Shown: positions 45,947 through 55,287, counted from the stretch's first letter. The stretch is DNA of 64,000 bases from Candidatus Bipolaricaulis anaerobius (GCF_900465355.1 NZ_LS483254.1:682001-746000), one strand, 5' to 3'. The notes: a model not told the origin generated them from the letters alone. A program made the numbers and translations.

Positions 45947-46959
45947 CGGCGCAGCCTCCTTTGGGCGCGGCGAGCTCGGTGGAGCTCCTCCCGCGATCCC
46001 CCTTCCTCGCGGATATCCCGGCCGGTGAAGTGGAGATAGACGTCGTCCAGGGATGGCCGCTTGAGGCGCACGGAGTCAATCCTCACCCCGTGCTGAACCG
46101 CCAAGGAGAACAGTTCCGGGATCACCTGGTCGCCGTGTTGGCGGACCACGATCCGCTGAATGCCATCCTCGGCCTGGCTCACCTCCACGATCTCGGGAAG
46201 GGAGCGGATCGCCTCGAGCAGGGACAGGGTCGCCGGCCCGGAGTCGAGGAACCTGACGGTGATCACATCTCCGCCGATCTGGGCCTTGAGGGCGCCGGGG
46301 CGGTCCAGGGCCGCGATCTTCCCGTGGTCGATGATCGCCACCCGGTCACAGAGGGCATCGGCCTCCTCCATGTAGTGGGTGGTGAGGAAGATCGTCATCC
46401 CGTGCTCAGTCCGGAGATTCTGGATGTAGTCCCAGATCACCGCTCGGGTCTGAACGTCCAGGCCCAATGTCGGCTCGTCCAAGAACAGGATCCGGGGGCG
46501 ATGGATGAGGGCGATGGCGATATCCAGGCGCTTGAGCATCCCCCCGGAGTAGGTCTCCGTGAGGTCGCTTCTCCTCTCCCACAGGCCAAATAGCTCGAGG
46601 ATCTCCCGCCCGCGCGCGAGGACCTCCTCCCGGGAGAGATGGAAGAACCGGCCCTGGAGGTAGAGGTTTTCCCAGCCCGTCAGCCGATCGTCGATCGCGG
46701 TCTCCTGGGCGGCGTAGCCGATGTAGCGCTTCACCGCTCCTGGATGGCGGATAGCGTCCACCCCGTGGACCCGGATCCTCCCTTGGGTGGGGCGGAGGAG
46801 GCCGATCACACACTTGATGGTCGTGGATTTCCCCGCCCCGTTGGGGCCCAAAAAGCCAAAGATCTCCCCTTCGCCGACCGCAAACGAGATATCATCCACG
46901 GCAACGAGGTTGTCGTGGTAGATCTTGGTCAGTTCCTCAACTTCGATCATGTCTTTCAT
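45943..46959 (-). CDS. ABC-2 transporter ATPase (DrrA-like)
   Basis: A 338-residue ATPase. Walker A is FLGPNGAGKSTTIK, the signature ETYSGGMLKRLDIAIAL, Walker B RILFLDEPTLGLD and the H-loop LTTHYMEEAD. A C-terminal extension of about 100 residues (VITVRFLDSGPATL onward) is typical of the DrrA group. The ATG at 46959 has GGAGG 6 nt upstream and overlaps padR by 23 nt. It works with the following permease as an exporter. Confidence 0.94.
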   Translation of the reverse strand: MKDMIEVEELTKIYHDNLVAVDDISFAVGEGEIFGFLGPNGAGKSTTIKCVIGLLRPTQGRIRVHGVDAIRHPGAVKRYIGYAAQETAIDDRLTGWENLYLQGRFFHLSREEVLARGREILELFGLWERRSDLTETYSGGMLKRLDIAIALIHRPRILFLDEPTLGLDVQTRAVIWDYIQNLRTEHGMTIFLTTHYMEEADALCDRVAIIDHGKIAALDRPGALKAQIGGDVITVRFLDSGPATLSLLEAIRSLPEIVEVSQAEDGIQRIVVRQHGDQVIPELFSLAVQHGVRIDSVRLKRPSLDDVYLHFTGRDIREEGGSREELHRARRAQRRLRR

Positions 46960-47410
46960 TCTGAACCTCCGCGAGCCCTTCGAGCTTGGCAAACGTTTCC
47001 CCGAGGATCGCGAGGGCCCGTTCTCCCTTGCCCTCCTGAAAGGCGCGGAGGAGGAGCGAGGCCAGGCGAGGCATGATGCCCCACGGCCAGTCCTCCCCGA
47101 TCGCGGTCCCAACGAATCTCTCCGCTTCCCCAAACCGCCTGACCCACTCCTCACAATTGGCCGCGGATTCCGCCAACGCGTCCTGGCCGGCCGCGGTGAG
47201 GGACCACAGGGTCCGGTCCCCCTCGCGGCGGCCTTGGATGAGGCCGGAATCGGCGAGCAGTTGAAGGAGCGGGTAGACCGAGCCCGGCGAGGGCCGCCAG
47301 CCCACCCTGACCCCAAGCTCGCGCATGACGTCATAACCCGTCCGCTCCCCTTCGGAGAGGAGGCGCAAGGTCCAATGGCGCAATAATCCTCCGGGATACA
47401 CGGGATACAT
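46937..47410 (-). CDS. PadR-family transcriptional regulator
   Basis: A 157-residue repressor-type regulator. The winged helix has LLSEGERTGYDVMRELG and the PadR hallmark PSPGSVYPLLQLLADSGLI, with the wing at GDRTLWSLTAAGQ. The C-terminal half is the usual helical dimerisation region. It is the first gene of the exporter operon. Its promoter overlaps a perfect palindrome (47420-47431), so autoregulation with the exporter is likely. Typical ligands are phenolics or antibiotics; here unknown. Confidence 0.92.
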   Translation of the reverse strand: MYPVYPGGLLRHWTLRLLSEGERTGYDVMRELGVRVGWRPSPGSVYPLLQLLADSGLIQGRREGDRTLWSLTAAGQDALAESAANCEEWVRRFGEAERFVGTAIGEDWPWGIMPRLASLLLRAFQEGKGERALAILGETFAKLEGLAEVQNERHDRS

Positions 47411-47419
47411 TGTTCGGCT

Positions 47420-47431
47420 CCGATATATCGG
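47420..47431. promoter_or_regulatory. Palindromic operator candidate for PadR
   Basis: The perfect 12-base palindrome CCGATATATCGG lies at the predicted transcription start of the padR operon and 9 nt before its ATG, the right place for autorepression. Confidence 0.5.
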
Positions 47432-47436
47432 GCCCG

Positions 47437-47464
47437 ATTATGCCCGCCCGGCTTCCTACGTCAA
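47437..47464 (-). promoter_or_regulatory. Promoter of the padR-exporter operon
   Basis: TTGACG (47459-47464), 16-nt spacer, CATAAT (47437-47442) on the minus strand. The predicted start near 47430 falls inside the palindrome listed above. Confidence 0.55.
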
Positions 47465-47533
47465 GGCTTCGCCGCTGCGGCCGGAGGAGGGGGGTTCCCT
47501 GCCCGTCTCCGCCGGCGCGCGGTGGTGGGCAGG

Positions 47534-47562
47534 TTGCAGCGAGCGGGCGCCCTCGCTATACT
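47534..47562 (+). promoter_or_regulatory. Promoter of the glycosyltransferase gene before rho
   Basis: TTGCAG (47534-47539), an exact 17-nt spacer and TATACT (47557-47562). It predicts a leader of about 19 nt before the ATG at 47588. This is the best sigma-70-like match in the window. Confidence 0.6.
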
Positions 47563-47587
47563 GCGCTTTTGTAGATCAAGATACCCC

Positions 47588-48223
47588 ATGAAGGTCTCCG
47601 CTATCATTCCAGCATTCAACGAAGCGGAACGCATCGCGGCTGTGCTTGCCCCCCTCACCTCCTCGCCCGCGGTGGACGAGGTCATTGTCGTGGACGATGG
47701 GTCCACGGACGCGACCTCCGCGGAAGCGGAGCGGTTCGGCGTGCGCCTGGTCCGCCTGCCGGAGAACCGCGGCAAGGCGGCGGCGATGGCCGCTGGGGTG
47801 GAAGAGGCCCGCGGTGACGTTCTCCTGTTCCTCGATGCTGACCTCACCGGCCTCACCCCGTCGCACATCGCGACGATGGTGGATGCCTACCGGGCAGGGG
47901 ACGCCGACGTGGTGATCGGCGTGTTCTGCGATGGGCGCCTTGGGACCGACCTCTCGCAGCGGATCGCGGGGTTCCTGTCCGGACAGAGGGTGATGTCCCG
48001 CGCTCATTGGGAGCGGGCCCGCGGCGCGGTGGAGGACACCGAGTTCGGCATCGAGACCGCGCTGACACGGCTGGCGCTGAAGGAAGGATGGCGGACGAAA
48101 AAGGTCATGCTGAGTGGGGTGAGCCACATCCGCAAGGAGGAGAAGCGGGGGTTCTGGCTCGGGTTCACCGACCGGATGGCGATGTACTGGGATGTCGTTC
48201 GGTCGTTCTTCCGCAAGCTGTGA
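47588..48223 (+). CDS. Family 2 glycosyltransferase
   Basis: A 211-residue single-domain GT-A enzyme. It has KVSAIIPAFNEAERIAAVL, the nucleotide-sugar motif VIVVDDGSTDAT, and DVLLFLDADLTGL with the DxD metal site. There are no transmembrane helices, so it resembles dolichol-phosphate-mannose-type soluble transferases or glucosyl-3-phosphoglycerate synthase-like enzymes. It probably transfers a sugar to a lipid or phosphate carrier; exact substrates unknown. It has its own strong promoter, and a hairpin follows before rho. The ATG at 47588 lacks a clear Shine-Dalgarno. Confidence 0.88.
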   Translation: MKVSAIIPAFNEAERIAAVLAPLTSSPAVDEVIVVDDGSTDATSAEAERFGVRLVRLPENRGKAAAMAAGVEEARGDVLLFLDADLTGLTPSHIATMVDAYRAGDADVVIGVFCDGRLGTDLSQRIAGFLSGQRVMSRAHWERARGAVEDTEFGIETALTRLALKEGWRTKKVMLSGVSHIRKEEKRGFWLGFTDRMAMYWDVVRSFFRKL

Positions 48224-48231
48224 CGAGGGGG

Positions 48232-48251
48232 GCGGAGGCTCTGGCCTCCGC
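48232..48251. repeat. Intergenic hairpin shared with 34947-34972
   Basis: An 8-bp stem GCGGAGGC/GCCTCCGC with a TCTG loop, 8 nt after the glycosyltransferase stop. The arms are identical to the core of the hairpin after the DUF1015 gene and the loop differs by one base, so the two are copies of one small palindrome. It may act as a terminator without a T-run. Confidence 0.5.
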
Positions 48252-48287
48252 GACCCGTACGAACTGGATCGTCAGGGGTGATGTGCC

Positions 48288-49535
48288 ATGGAGATGAGCG
48301 AGGTCCGCAGTCTGGGGTTGGAGAAGCTGACGGGACTAGCGCAGTCCCTCGGGGTCGACGGAACCGGCGACCTCTCCTCCGTTGAGCTCGAGCTTGCCGT
48401 GATGCGCGCCCTGGCTGAACGGCAGGAGTTGGTGGTGGAAGGGATCCTCGAGATCATGCCCGACGGGTACGGGTTCCTCCGCGAGCGTTCCTGCCTCCCC
48501 AGCCGGTACGACGTGTACGTGTCCCCGTCGCAGATCAAGCGGTTCGGCCTCAAGGACGGCGACCTCATCCGCGGTCCGGTCCGCCAACCGCGGGAGGGTG
48601 AGCGGTACTTCGCCCTACTCAAGCTGGATCAGGTGAGCGGGCTCGATCCGGAGCAGGTGCGCAAGAGGGTGGACTTCCAGCAGCTGACGCCGCTCCACCC
48701 CAACGAACACCTCGTCCTCGAACACGACCCCGATGAGCCCTCGACGCGGATGATCGACCTCTTCGCCCCCATCGGGAAGGGGCAGCGTGGCCTGATCGTG
48801 TCCCCCCCCAAGGCCGGGAAGACGACCCTCCTCAAGCACATCGCCCATGGGATCGAGGCGAACCACCCCGACGTGCGCCTCCTGATCCTCCTCGTGGACG
48901 AACGGCCGGAGGAGGTGACCGACTTTCGGCGATCCGTGAAGAAGGCGGAGGTCATCGCGGCGACGTTCGACATGGAACCGCAACACCACACGCGCATTGC
49001 CGAGCTCGCCACTGCTGAGGGGAAGCGCCTCGTGGAGTCGGGGTACGACGTGGTGATCCTCATGGACTCCCTGACCCGGCTTGGGCGGGCGTACAACCTC
49101 TCGATTAGCCCCTCCGGGAAGCTCCTCTCCGGCGGCATTGACCCCACCGCGCTCTACAAGCCGAAGGAGTTCTTCGGCGCCGCCCGGAACATCGAGGAGG
49201 GTGGGTCCCTCACCATCATCGCCACCGCCCTCATCGACACGGGGTCCCGCCTCGATCAGGTGGTGTTCGAGGAGTTCAAGGGCACCGGGAACATGGAGCT
49301 CGTTCTGAACCGCGATCTCGCCAACCGCCGCATCTTCCCGGCGATCGACCTCGTCCAATCGGGCACGAGAAAAGAGGAACTCCTTCTCCAGCCAGATGTC
49401 CTTCGCCGGGTGTGGATCCTCCGTAAGCTCCTCATCGAGATGCCGGACCCGGGAGCAGCGCTGGAGTTCATCAAGAGCAAGATGGAACAGACGCGAACGA
49501 ACAAGCAGTTCCTGGAGCTGATGAACAGTGAGTGA
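48288..49535 (+). CDS. rho: Transcription termination factor Rho
   Basis: A 415-residue hexameric RNA-dependent ATPase that ends transcription. The N-terminal RNA-binding part has [16 protein letters not shown] and [12 protein letters not shown]. The P-loop is [12 protein letters not shown] (about 172-183), Walker B and catalytic region [16 protein letters not shown], the Q-loop [20 protein letters not shown] and the R-loop region [12 protein letters not shown] follow. All key residues are present and no long N-terminal insertion is seen. It heads an operon with an M23 peptidase, murA and hflX. Its presence fits the absence of T-tracts in the terminator-like hairpins here. Confidence 0.97.
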   Translation: MEMSEVRSLGLEKLTGLAQSLGVDGTGDLSSVELELAVMRALAERQELVVEGILEIMPDGYGFLRERSCLPSRYDVYVSPSQIKRFGLKDGDLIRGPVRQPREGERYFALLKLDQVSGLDPEQVRKRVDFQQLTPLHPNEHLVLEHDPDEPSTRMIDLFAPIGKGQRGLIVSPPKAGKTTLLKHIAHGIEANHPDVRLLILLVDERPEEVTDFRRSVKKAEVIAATFDMEPQHHTRIAELATAEGKRLVESGYDVVILMDSLTRLGRAYNLSISPSGKLLSGGIDPTALYKPKEFFGAARNIEEGGSLTIIATALIDTGSRLDQVVFEEFKGTGNMELVLNRDLANRRIFPAIDLVQSGTRKEELLLQPDVLRRVWILRKLLIEMPDPGAALEFIKSKMEQTRTNKQFLELMNSE

Positions 49536-50370
49536 GAACCCCCTCCTCGCGGCAGCGTTGGCGTTGCTGCTCTTCCCCTTGCTGTTGGCCTCGTTCCTCC
49601 CGCCGGCGTCCGTCGGCGGGCCGGTCCTCCCGATCGCGGCGACTCAGGCCACGTGGTCCACGTACACGGTCCAGGCCGGGGACACCCTGTCCGGAATCGC
49701 CCAGCAGGCCGGGGTGCCGCTCGACTACCTCATCGCCAGCAACGATGTGGATCCGTCCCGCCTGCGGCCTGGTCAGCAACTCGTCCTCCCCACGGGGGGG
49801 GTCCTGCACACGGTGAAACTTGGCCAGACGCTCGCTGACATCGCCAAGAGCTACGAGGTCGCGGAGGCTGCGATCCGACTCGCCAACCGCCTGACTGGGG
49901 AACCCACCGCCGGGATGCGGATCCTCATCCCCGTCCCTCCGGTCGTCCCCCAGGCCACGGCACTGGCGTTGGGCAAGGGTGAGGCGACGCGGTTCTCCTG
50001 GCCCGCCCGCGGCCCGATCTCCTCCCCGTTCGGCCCCCGCATCCACCCCATCTACCGTGTCTCCTCGTTTCATTCTGGGGTTGACCTCGCCATTCCCGAG
50101 GGAACGCACGTCCACGCGGCCGCGTCGGGGCGGGTCGTCACCGCGGGGTGGGAGGGAGGGTACGGCCTCCTCGTGGTGGTGGACCACGAGGATGGCTACG
50201 CCACGTACTACGGCCACCTGTCGCAGCTCCTCGTCTCGGTCGGGCAGTTCGTGGAGATCGGGCAGGTCGTCGCCCGCTCAGGCAACACCGGTCTCTCCAC
50301 CGGTCCTCACCTTCACTTCGAGGTCCGCTGCGACGGTGTGGCCGTGGACCCGCTTCTGTTCCTCCCGTGA
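49528..50370 (+). CDS. LysM-M23 metallopeptidase, cell-wall hydrolase
   Basis: A 280-residue exported protein. An N-terminal hydrophobic segment (residues about 5-24) acts as signal or anchor. Two LysM peptidoglycan-binding domains follow (YTVQAGDTLSGIAQQAGV near 46 and HTVKLGQTLADIAKSYEV near 94). The C-terminal M23 domain has the zinc residues in SSFHSGVDLAIPEG and HLHFEVR, plus YYGHLSQ, so it is probably catalytically competent. It cuts peptide cross-links in peptidoglycan. It overlaps rho by 8 nt and murA by 4 nt, grouping cell-wall turnover with cell-wall synthesis. Confidence 0.93.
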   Translation: MSENPLLAAALALLLFPLLLASFLPPASVGGPVLPIAATQATWSTYTVQAGDTLSGIAQQAGVPLDYLIASNDVDPSRLRPGQQLVLPTGGVLHTVKLGQTLADIAKSYEVAEAAIRLANRLTGEPTAGMRILIPVPPVVPQATALALGKGEATRFSWPARGPISSPFGPRIHPIYRVSSFHSGVDLAIPEGTHVHAAASGRVVTAGWEGGYGLLVVVDHEDGYATYYGHLSQLLVSVGQFVEIGQVVARSGNTGLSTGPHLHFEVRCDGVAVDPLLFLP

Positions 50371-51608
50371 TCGGGATCGAGGGCGGGCGGCCGCTGCGCG
50401 GGACCGTGCGCGCTGCGGGCGCGAAGAACGCCGCCCTGCCCGCGGTGATGGCGAGCCTCCTCACCACCGAGCCCGTGGTCCTCGAGAACGTCCCCCACCT
50501 CCTCGACGTGGACGCGGCGGTCGCGTTGGCCCAGGCGGTGGGGAAGGAGGTCACGTGGCAGGATTCGGTGATCCTCCTCCGTGGCGGGGATGAACTCGCC
50601 CCCGAGGCGCCAGCCGAGCTCGTCCAGCGCATGCGGGCGTCGTTCCTCGCCCTGGGGCCGATCCTCGCCCGCACCGGCGAGAGTCGGATGCCCCTCCCCG
50701 GCGGGTGCGCGATCGGCCCGCGACCGGTGGACCTCCACCTCGTCGGGCTGCGGCAGCTGGGGGCGACGTTCGACGTTCGGGGGGGGATGGTCCACGCCCA
50801 CGCCCCGCGCCTGCGGGGGACCACGGTCTACCTCGACTACCCCTCGGTTGGCGCCACCGAGCAGCTCCTCCTCGCCGGCGCGCTGGCTCACGGGACGACG
50901 ACGGTCGTCAACCCGGCCCGGGAGCCGGAGGTGGTCGACCTCGGCTGGCTCCTCTCGGCGATGGGAGCGGAGGTGACCTGGCACGAGGACCGGGTGACGG
51001 TGTGGGGACAGAGGACGCTCGGCGGGGCGACCCACCGCGTGATCCCGGACCGCATCGAGGCCGGGACGTACCTCCTCGCCGGGGCGATCACCCGCGGCGA
51101 GGTCACGGTGGAGGGCGCGCGCCCTGACCACCTCGATGCCCTCCTCGCCAAGCTCAGCGAAGCGGGGGCGCGGGTGGAGACGAACGGGGACCGGATCACG
51201 GTGGGGGTCGAGGGCCGGCCGGAGGCAGTGAACGTGCAGACCCTCCCCTACCCGGGGTTCCCGACAGACCTGCAGCCGCCGCTGATCGCGTTCCTCGCCA
51301 CCGCTCGCGGCCGGTCCACGGCGCGGGAGACCGTGTTTGCATCCCGGTTCAACTACGTCGGGGCGTTGGCGCAGATGGGGGCCCAGGTCCAGGTGAGCGG
51401 GGACACCGTCCTCACCGACGGCGTGGAGACGCTCCACGGGGCGGAGGTAGAGGCGACCGACATCCGGGCCGGGGCGGCCCTCATCCTCGCCGCCCTCGCC
51501 GCGGACGAGAGGACCGCGATCCGCGGGGAGATGCACATCGCCCGCGGCTACGCCGATCTTCCGGCGAAGCTGCGGGGCCTGGGCGCGGAGGTATGGGCCA
51601 CAGGCTGA
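50367..51608 (+). CDS. murA: UDP-N-acetylglucosamine 1-carboxyvinyltransferase
   Basis: A 413-residue enzyme that adds enolpyruvate to UDP-GlcNAc, the first committed step of peptidoglycan synthesis. Lys20-Asn21 lie in RAAGAKNAALP, the active-site Cys114 in PGGCAIGPRPVDLH and Arg/Asp residues in GFPTDLQPP. The cysteine form is the one inhibited by fosfomycin. The GTG at 50367 forms a GTGA overlap with the peptidase stop. Confirms a peptidoglycan-containing cell. Confidence 0.96.
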   Translation: MIGIEGGRPLRGTVRAAGAKNAALPAVMASLLTTEPVVLENVPHLLDVDAAVALAQAVGKEVTWQDSVILLRGGDELAPEAPAELVQRMRASFLALGPILARTGESRMPLPGGCAIGPRPVDLHLVGLRQLGATFDVRGGMVHAHAPRLRGTTVYLDYPSVGATEQLLLAGALAHGTTTVVNPAREPEVVDLGWLLSAMGAEVTWHEDRVTVWGQRTLGGATHRVIPDRIEAGTYLLAGAITRGEVTVEGARPDHLDALLAKLSEAGARVETNGDRITVGVEGRPEAVNVQTLPYPGFPTDLQPPLIAFLATARGRSTARETVFASRFNYVGALAQMGAQVQVSGDTVLTDGVETLHGAEVEATDIRAGAALILAALAADERTAIRGEMHIARGYADLPAKLRGLGAEVWATG

Positions 51609-52741
51609 TCGAGGATTACCTCGGGCGGCGGGCGCGGGCCTACGGTGGAGAGAGGGTCCTCCTCGTCGACGTTGTCTCGCCTGGGTCGGACGAAACAGAG
51701 CGCATGGCGGAGCTCCGTTCTCTTGCCGCCACCGCTGGCGTCCTCGTTCTGGGAACCGTGGTCCAGCACCAGCCTCACCCCCACCCCGGCACGTTCTTCG
51801 GGCGGGGGAAGGCGGGCGAGATCCGCGACCTCGGGCACAGCCTTCAGGCGGACACGCTCGTCGTGGGGTCGGAGGTCTCCCCGGCCCAGGCCCGCAACCT
51901 CGAGGAGGCAACGGGACTCAAGGTCGTGGACCGCTCCCAGCTCATCCTCGATATCTTCGCCCAGCGGGCGGGGACGAAGGAGGCCGCCCTCGCGGTGGAG
52001 CTGGCCCAGCTCGAGTACCTCCTCCCGCGGCTGCGGGGCTGGGGGCAGGCCCTCACCGACCCCGGTGCGGGGATCGGGACGAGCGGCCCCGGGGAGACGC
52101 GCCTCGAGCAGGGGCGGAGGGCGGTCCGCCACCGGATCCAGGTCGTGCGCCACGAGCTCCGGAAGGCGGCCCAGGATCGAGCGATCCAGCAGGCGCGCCG
52201 CCGCCGCGCTGGCCCCCCCGAGGTCGTGCTCGTGGGGTACACGAACTCCGGCAAGTCCACGCTCTTCAACCGCCTCACGGGGAGCGATGTCCTGGTCGAG
52301 GACAAGCTGTTCGCGACCCTCGACACGCGGGTACGGCAGGTCGCGTGGCCCACCGGGGAGGCCCTCGTCACGGACACGGTGGGGTTCATCCGGGACCTGC
52401 CCCATGAGCTCGTGCCGGCGTTCCAGGCTACCCTCGGCGCGGTGCGCGATGCCGCGGCCCTCCTCCTCGTCCTCGACGTGACTGCCCCCGCGGCGGAGGA
52501 TCACCTGCGGGTGGTGCGGGAGGTGATCGCCGACGTGCTGGGCCCGGACCGGGTCCCCCCTCCAACCCTCCACGTGCTCAACAAGCTCGACCTCGTCTCC
52601 ACTCAGGAACAGGAAGCGCGCCTCGCGGCCCTGGAGAGGGAAGCGGTGCCCCACGTCGTCGTGTCCGCGAAGACCGGAGGAAACATGGCATCCCTCCTCT
52701 CCGCTCTGGACTCAATCCTCACGGTTCGCAGCCGCGGCTGA
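51593..52741 (+). CDS. hflX: Ribosome-associated GTPase HflX
   Basis: A 382-residue GTPase that splits or rescues stalled ribosomes. The N-terminal HflX domain has the glycine-rich GTFFGRGKAGEI. Then GIGTSGPGETRLEQGRR leads into the G domain: VGYTNSGKSTLFN (G1), VTDTVGFIRDLPHELV (G3) and LNKLDLVS (G4). The ATG at 51593 overlaps murA by 16 nt and GGAGGT lies directly before it, a cramped ribosome site, so coupling to murA is likely. It ends 12 nt from the convergent patatin gene. Confidence 0.95.
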   Translation: MGHRLIEDYLGRRARAYGGERVLLVDVVSPGSDETERMAELRSLAATAGVLVLGTVVQHQPHPHPGTFFGRGKAGEIRDLGHSLQADTLVVGSEVSPAQARNLEEATGLKVVDRSQLILDIFAQRAGTKEAALAVELAQLEYLLPRLRGWGQALTDPGAGIGTSGPGETRLEQGRRAVRHRIQVVRHELRKAAQDRAIQQARRRRAGPPEVVLVGYTNSGKSTLFNRLTGSDVLVEDKLFATLDTRVRQVAWPTGEALVTDTVGFIRDLPHELVPAFQATLGAVRDAAALLLVLDVTAPAAEDHLRVVREVIADVLGPDRVPPPTLHVLNKLDLVSTQEQEARLAALEREAVPHVVVSAKTGGNMASLLSALDSILTVRSRG

Positions 52742-52753
52742 GGCGAGAGGGGT

Positions 52754-53707
52754 TCACCGTTCGCTTTCCGCGGCCCGGGTGGCTTGTTCGATCAGGAGGC
52801 GGAGGGCCGGGAGGGAAGCCTCCATCGCCTCCTCTCCTGCCCGGACCCCCTCCGCAGCGTGGAGGTAGCTCACCCCGACGGAGGATAGGTCGGGCCGAAC
52901 GAGGAGGTCGGCCGGCCAGAGGGCGAGTTTGAGGTGCACGATCTCCTGCTCAAGGATGGCCACCGCCTGGTTGAGGATGCGGTAGATCCCCGGGACGGAA
53001 CGCCCCGCACCCGGTTGTTCCCCGAATGCCTCGTCGCGGGGCCTGGCCACGGTTGCTGCCACCAAGGTCCGGGCGCTCAACTCCTTCCCCAAGCGGGCGG
53101 GGAGGCGTCGCCCGGGACGGTGCCGCTCGGCGCTCAGGGGCCGGGGGACGGGGACGATGTCCACCCCGATCACGATCTCTGCTCCGAGGTCACGGCACGC
53201 GCGCACCGGCAGGGGTTCGACGAGGCCACCGTCCACGAGGAACCGGTCCCCCCACCGGAGGGGCGGGAAGATCCCGGGGATGGCGGAAGAGGCCCGCAGG
53301 GCGTCCACCAGGGGCCCCTCCCGCAGCACGACCGCCTCCCCCGTGTCGATGTCGCATGCCACCGCCGCGAAGGGAACGGGGAGGTCCTCGATCCGGATGT
53401 CCCCGAGGGCGGAGCGGAGGTAGCTGCGCAGCCCGCTGCCCGAGCTCAGCCCGGCGCGGGGGAAGGTGGGGAGGAAGCTCCGCACCACCTTGGGGAGGTC
53501 CGTGTTCAGCCACTCTTCCTCGATCCGCTCCGGCGATAGCCCCGCCGCGTAGGATCCGCCCACCACGGCCCCGATGCTGGACCCGCTCACGGCGGAGATT
53601 GGGATCCCCTCCTGGGCGAGCACCTTGAGGACGCCGGCGTGGGCCGCCCCGCGCGCCCCACCCGACGCGAGCGCAAGCCCGATCTTCGTTTGATTCTGTT
53701 CCGTCAT
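52754..53707 (-). CDS. Patatin-like phospholipase (RssA-type)
   Basis: A 317-residue serine hydrolase of the patatin family. The oxyanion loop is ASGGARGAAHAG, the nucleophile elbow VSGSSIGAVVGG (G-x-S-x-G) and the catalytic Asp in LVDGGLVEPLPV. No membrane segment is present. Such enzymes release fatty acids from lipids. The ATG at 53707 follows GGGGGAG. It lies 74 nt after the radical SAM gene on the same strand and may share its TetR control. Confidence 0.92.
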   Translation of the reverse strand: MTEQNQTKIGLALASGGARGAAHAGVLKVLAQEGIPISAVSGSSIGAVVGGSYAAGLSPERIEEEWLNTDLPKVVRSFLPTFPRAGLSSGSGLRSYLRSALGDIRIEDLPVPFAAVACDIDTGEAVVLREGPLVDALRASSAIPGIFPPLRWGDRFLVDGGLVEPLPVRACRDLGAEIVIGVDIVPVPRPLSAERHRPGRRLPARLGKELSARTLVAATVARPRDEAFGEQPGAGRSVPGIYRILNQAVAILEQEIVHLKLALWPADLLVRPDLSSVGVSYLHAAEGVRAGEEAMEASLPALRLLIEQATRAAESER

Positions 53708-53781
53708 CCCACGCTCCCCCGCCTGAGCGCGAACGCCGCGGCCTCGCCCGGTCGGACGTCGCCCCACGACGAGCCCTTCTC

Positions 53782-55287
53782 TCACCGCTGCTGCGCGACC
53801 GCCTCCGCGGGGACCCCGGCCACGCGGTCTGCCTCCCGGTCGAGGTACTCGCGAACCCACACCGGATCCAGCACTTCCGCACAGGCTGCCCCGTAGGCGA
53901 GGAGCCCCTGGATGTAGGCCGGGTCCTCCAGGGCCATCTGCGCTTCGCGGTTGATCGGTTGTGGGCCGTGCCGTTTGATCAGGGGAAGGAGGAAGTCGAA
54001 ATGGTCCCGATGAGGACAGGGACGGATGAGGTTGCGGGTTGCCTCGGGCTTGGTCTTGTAGCCGTAGCCCAGCTGCCACTGGCGGATGTCCGCGAAGAAC
54101 GGGATCTTCATGAGGTCGTTGATCGTCCCCCCCGCCGCGTAAAGGCGGTGGATGTTCGCTCCCGCGTAGGGGATGAACACGCAGGGGGTCACATCGCCGT
54201 TCCAGTTGATGTAGAAATAGCCACCGGACCGCCCAGCTGCCACGCAGCCATGGCAGGCCGTCCCACTGTTCCAAAAGTCCATGAGGAAGACCTTCTTCGT
54301 CCGGATGACGTCCCACATCCGGCGCTGGAGCCGCAGCCGCTGTTCGGGGGTGACCATGAGGGCGAGGTCGTACCCCCGGCCGATCGGCATGTACTGGAAG
54401 ATCCAGCCGTAGAGGGCCCCTTGCTCCTCGAAGTAGAACCTGACCACCTCATCCGAGAGGAGCTCGTCGCAATTGTCGCGGGTTGCGGTCATAGAGATCC
54501 CAAATGGGACCCCTTCCGCGCGGAGGTGACCGAACGCCTCCACCACCTCGGCGAACACCCCCTCCCCCCGCCGTCGTTCCGTCGTCGGTGCCTTCCCCTC
54601 CACCGAGATCGCCGGGGTCACGTTCCCCACTTCGGCCAACCGCTTGGCAACGGACCGATCGATGACGGTGCCGTTGGTGTAAACGAGGAAGTAGAGCTTG
54701 GGGTGCCGTTCCGCCACATCGAGGAGGTCGCGGCCCTCGCTTCGGTACAGGAAAGGTTCCCCACCCGAGATGACGGCGAACCGTGCCCCCCAGAGGTCCT
54801 CCATCTCCTGCACGATGCGGTCGAAGGTGCTGAAGCTCAACGTGCCTGGGCTCTCCTCGGTCCCCGCGTAGCAGCCCGTGCAATTCAGGTTGCAGGCCCG
54901 CGTCGGGCTGATGGTGAGGAAGCCGGGAGGGGACTGCCCGTACGTTTTACAAAACGCTTCCCGGGCGGGGTGCGGCCCCAACGCGTGGGCAGCGAACTCG
55001 AGGAACCCCTGCCAGGCACGGGGGGAGATCGTGCCCGTCTTGAGCCCTCGGTGGAAGGAGTAGAGGAGGGAGCGGAGGGTGAGCCACTCGTCCCGCGCCA
55101 CCCCCGGCAGGTTGTCCGTACGCCGGAGGAACTCCCCCACGGCCCGGTCCGCCAGCCGCACCGCGCTCCCCCGCACCGGCCGGGCCGAGAGGACCCGGAA
55201 CAGGGCGCGCAGCGCGCCGGGGCTGGGGGCGACGAGCACGGGCCGCTTCAGTTCGCGCCGAGGAACGGGAGAAGCTTCCGTTTCCAT
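53782..55287 (-). CDS. Radical SAM protein with SPASM-like C-terminus
   Basis: A 501-residue cytoplasmic enzyme. About 110 N-terminal helical residues precede the radical SAM core, whose cluster cysteines are in TRACNLNCTGCYAG, followed by VISGGEPFLY and AISVEGKAPTTE. Additional cysteines later (ACHGCVAAG, GDVTPCVFIPYAG, IRPCPHRD) look like a SPASM region binding extra Fe-S clusters. Such proteins modify peptides, haem-like cofactors or proteins. I find no short precursor peptide in the flanks, so the substrate is open. The ATG has GAGGAGG 5 nt upstream and lies 10 nt after the TetR gene. Confidence 0.9.
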   Translation of the reverse strand: METEASPVPRRELKRPVLVAPSPGALRALFRVLSARPVRGSAVRLADRAVGEFLRRTDNLPGVARDEWLTLRSLLYSFHRGLKTGTISPRAWQGFLEFAAHALGPHPAREAFCKTYGQSPPGFLTISPTRACNLNCTGCYAGTEESPGTLSFSTFDRIVQEMEDLWGARFAVISGGEPFLYRSEGRDLLDVAERHPKLYFLVYTNGTVIDRSVAKRLAEVGNVTPAISVEGKAPTTERRRGEGVFAEVVEAFGHLRAEGVPFGISMTATRDNCDELLSDEVVRFYFEEQGALYGWIFQYMPIGRGYDLALMVTPEQRLRLQRRMWDVIRTKKVFLMDFWNSGTACHGCVAAGRSGGYFYINWNGDVTPCVFIPYAGANIHRLYAAGGTINDLMKIPFFADIRQWQLGYGYKTKPEATRNLIRPCPHRDHFDFLLPLIKRHGPQPINREAQMALEDPAYIQGLLAYGAACAEVLDPVWVREYLDREADRVAGVPAEAVAQQR

